Shown here one piece after another: positions 62,027-64,000 of a stretch of 64,000 nucleotides of DNA. Position numbers and translations under genes: made by a program. The DNA is from Dromaius novaehollandiae (taxonomy: Eukaryota; Chordata; Aves; Casuariiformes; Dromaiidae). Every line of letters starts with the position of its first letter. Position 1 is the stretch's first letter. Below the pieces are notes generated by a model. That model worked only from the letters and a program-made list of their open reading frames with translations, was not told the origin of the DNA and searched no databases. The stretch spans positions 68,209,601 to 68,273,600 of the forward strand of contig NC_088102.1 of the NCBI RefSeq assembly GCF_036370855.1. The letters are read 5' to 3'.

Positions 62027-64000
62027 TGCATTTCAGAGTGTTACTGGAACATAGTGTTGTTTATGGCTGTAATGGAAATTAAGGCAGACTCTGATACTTA
62101 ATTTTCTTTTGAAAAACATGCAGTATTATGAAAGCTATTATACTTGAGTTATTTGGAAGCTGAATGAAGTGTACAAAAGCATCCTCACAAATGATATACG
62201 TATCCTAAATAGTTACCTCTTTCTTACTGTTTGTGTGGTGTTTTCAAGTTTAAATGAAATGTAACTTTTGTTACCCTATTTCAAAAGGAAACTATCCTTG
62301 AGAAAACCTTAAGATATCTCCCTATAATTATTTAGGAGTATATGGAGAGAAACTGGTGAGACATGCATCCTCAGAGAGACTATTGTGTACCGAGTCTGAA
62401 AAGTAATATGCTCATTGCAGATTGGCATTGCTAAGCCCTTGTTACACAGCGAATACATGATGTGGTGAAACATCATAGAGTGTAATGTCTCTGCATTTAA
62501 CACTGAAATCTTCAGTTATAAACGTAATCTAGATATCCCACATCACTGTGATTGCTGCCTGGTTGCAAATTAAAAATCTAATTTCTTCTGTACTGGGCTT
62601 GCTTTAATTTTTTTGTTTTTTAATTTTGTTGACATTAACTCTTTGGTGGGTACAGGTGTTCTGATCTGTTTATTTTACCCTAATTTTGCTTATGTATTTT
62701 AGTTTCCATGTTGAAGGCCTCCTGAGCAATTCTGTTTTGCTAATGTATGTATTCCTTGGGAGTATGAATTAGGGGACAGAGGAATGGGTAAAATAGTTAA
62801 AGATGAATGGTAAATTGTTTATCGCTCATAATTGCTCCTACTTTTGACTCTGGAAACAAAATTATTAGCAACTGTATGTGTAAAATGAATGTAATATTGC
62901 AAAGGTTTAAACGCCAAAAGGTGTCACCATCTCCATATTCCTTACTAGAAGATGGCAATTAGAAGGCATTTAGAACTAAGAATTGATTGGGGCAGAAGAC
63001 ACAGTGAGTCCATTTAAAAGTGCAGCCAAATATAGCAGTATACATGTGATGCTTTGGTTTAGGAACAGTTATAGTCAGGAATATTATTTTAGCTGTTCTT
63101 TTAACTCTTCCAAGTGAATTTAATCATGAAAGAAAACTCATCACTGTGGTGGTAGATGGTATCAACCAAACAGGGCTTTATTTCAAGAAATTCTATTAAA
63201 ATTTAGGTCAGGAGGAACTAAGATGCTTGGTAAGTCTAAACTAAACAGAAAGCTGGCTTGACAGAGAGCCCTGCCAATATATGTCAACCAGATCTGAACA
63301 CCTCTTCAAAAATGAAGCATTTTCTTCTTGTTCATTACCCCTAGAGTCTTCCCTGAGGCAATCTATAAGGAGCGTACTAGGCATAAGTTATGCCTGCAAC
63401 CATGCTGTTGTCTAATAGTATTTATTTAGCAATTACATTAAAAATAATTGGAAATCTGATTATTTTATTTATTTTTTTTTTTAAAGAGAGCTTTGTTTTG
63501 AATCATGAGCTTGCCTAATGTAAAACACCAATAGTTTGCAAAGTAACTGTTTGCCATTACTGTTTGGTGAAATGGTCGTTATCAAGCTGCATAACAAAGG
63601 AACAATTGCATGTTTTATTATCTACAGTAAAATCTTCCAAAATAAGTAATATTTTGTTAGGCTGTGATCTATAGTACTGGGGGATATATATAAATAAAAA
63701 GGAATGTGCTTGGGGACATAAAATCTTAAAGTGCATTAGGAGATGGATTTAAGCAGTAGGCAGTCTATGGCAGTAGATGAAATAATTTTTTCAGAAGCAC
63801 TTCTTAGTAATCTTGTACTTGAATGGGAAAAGATGCATGTTTTTTTTTTTTTAGCTGCAGTAAGGAAAAGAATTGTTTTCTAGATCTGACACAGAGCCAT
63901 TTTCTTCAAATAATATTAATATGCATACTTTGTGTTGTATGCCTCAAACTACGTGAATATGCATACTTTTGACCTGTGCTGTCAGAAGTGTGTATTACAG

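Larger units (their letters stand above)
52887..64000 (+). other. CHID1: CHID1 intron 10 (runs off the window)
   Basis: It starts at donor gtaaga. No sequence resembling the expected C-terminal CHID1 exons was seen in the remaining 11.1 kb. It holds homopolymer runs (C15 then A6 at 54916-54936; A18 at 57324-57341), an A-rich to GA repeat near 61987-62026, and unassigned open frames such as 57467-58045 (+) and 53228-53707 (-). The last bases, tgtattacag, could be the next acceptor. Confidence 0.65.

Overview
This is a eukaryotic window, most likely from a bird. It holds the 5' two-thirds of one split protein-coding gene on the + strand, its CpG-island promoter, long AT-rich introns, and a separate, very well formed heat-shock-type promoter about 4.7 kb upstream. 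The avian call is an inference. It rests on weak CR1-like remnants, the absence of recognisable mammalian SINE/L1 families, and the way the protein compares with mammalian CHID1. No bacterial gene organisation, tRNA, rRNA or CRISPR array was seen.

The gene is CHID1 (chitinase domain-containing 1, also called stabilin-1-interacting chitinase-like protein, SI-CLP). Nine exons (2 to 10) were placed by reading canonical splice sites and checking phase. Together they give 324 complete codons plus two bases of codon 325: 9615-9781 (ATG at 9656), 11725-11874, 12710-12842, 13801-13845, 15210-15316, 16844-16905, 25728-25820, 49793-49894 and 52731-52886. All junction phases agree and there is no internal stop. 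By comparison with the human protein (about 393 aa), some 70 C-terminal residues are missing. They are not visible in 52887-64000 and are presumably beyond the right edge. Exon 1 is inferred to be non-coding and to lie in the CpG island at about 5985-6590.

Layout: 1-1089, nothing recognised. 1095-1350, heat-shock-type promoter with two perfect heat-shock element (HSE) clusters, reversed CCAAT, GC boxes, octamer and TATA. About 1374-1581, predicted untranslated first exon ending in a consensus donor. 1582-5985, no gene recognised, with a candidate 76-nt exon at 5572-5647. 5985-6590, CpG island. 6591-64000, CHID1 exons and introns. Introns are small up to exon 7, then 8.8 kb (intron 7), 24.0 kb (intron 8), 2.8 kb (intron 9) and at least 11.1 kb (intron 10). 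Intron 7 holds a near-perfect 10-bp x 31 tandem array. Intron 8 holds a perfect 18-bp x 6.9 tandem array.

The most interesting element is the heat-shock promoter. It points in the same direction as CHID1, its predicted first exon carries no long ORF, and that exon ends in a consensus donor. It could make a short stress-induced non-coding RNA, or splice into the untranslated start of CHID1 exon 2 and serve as a stress-responsive alternative promoter. The sequence alone cannot decide between these.
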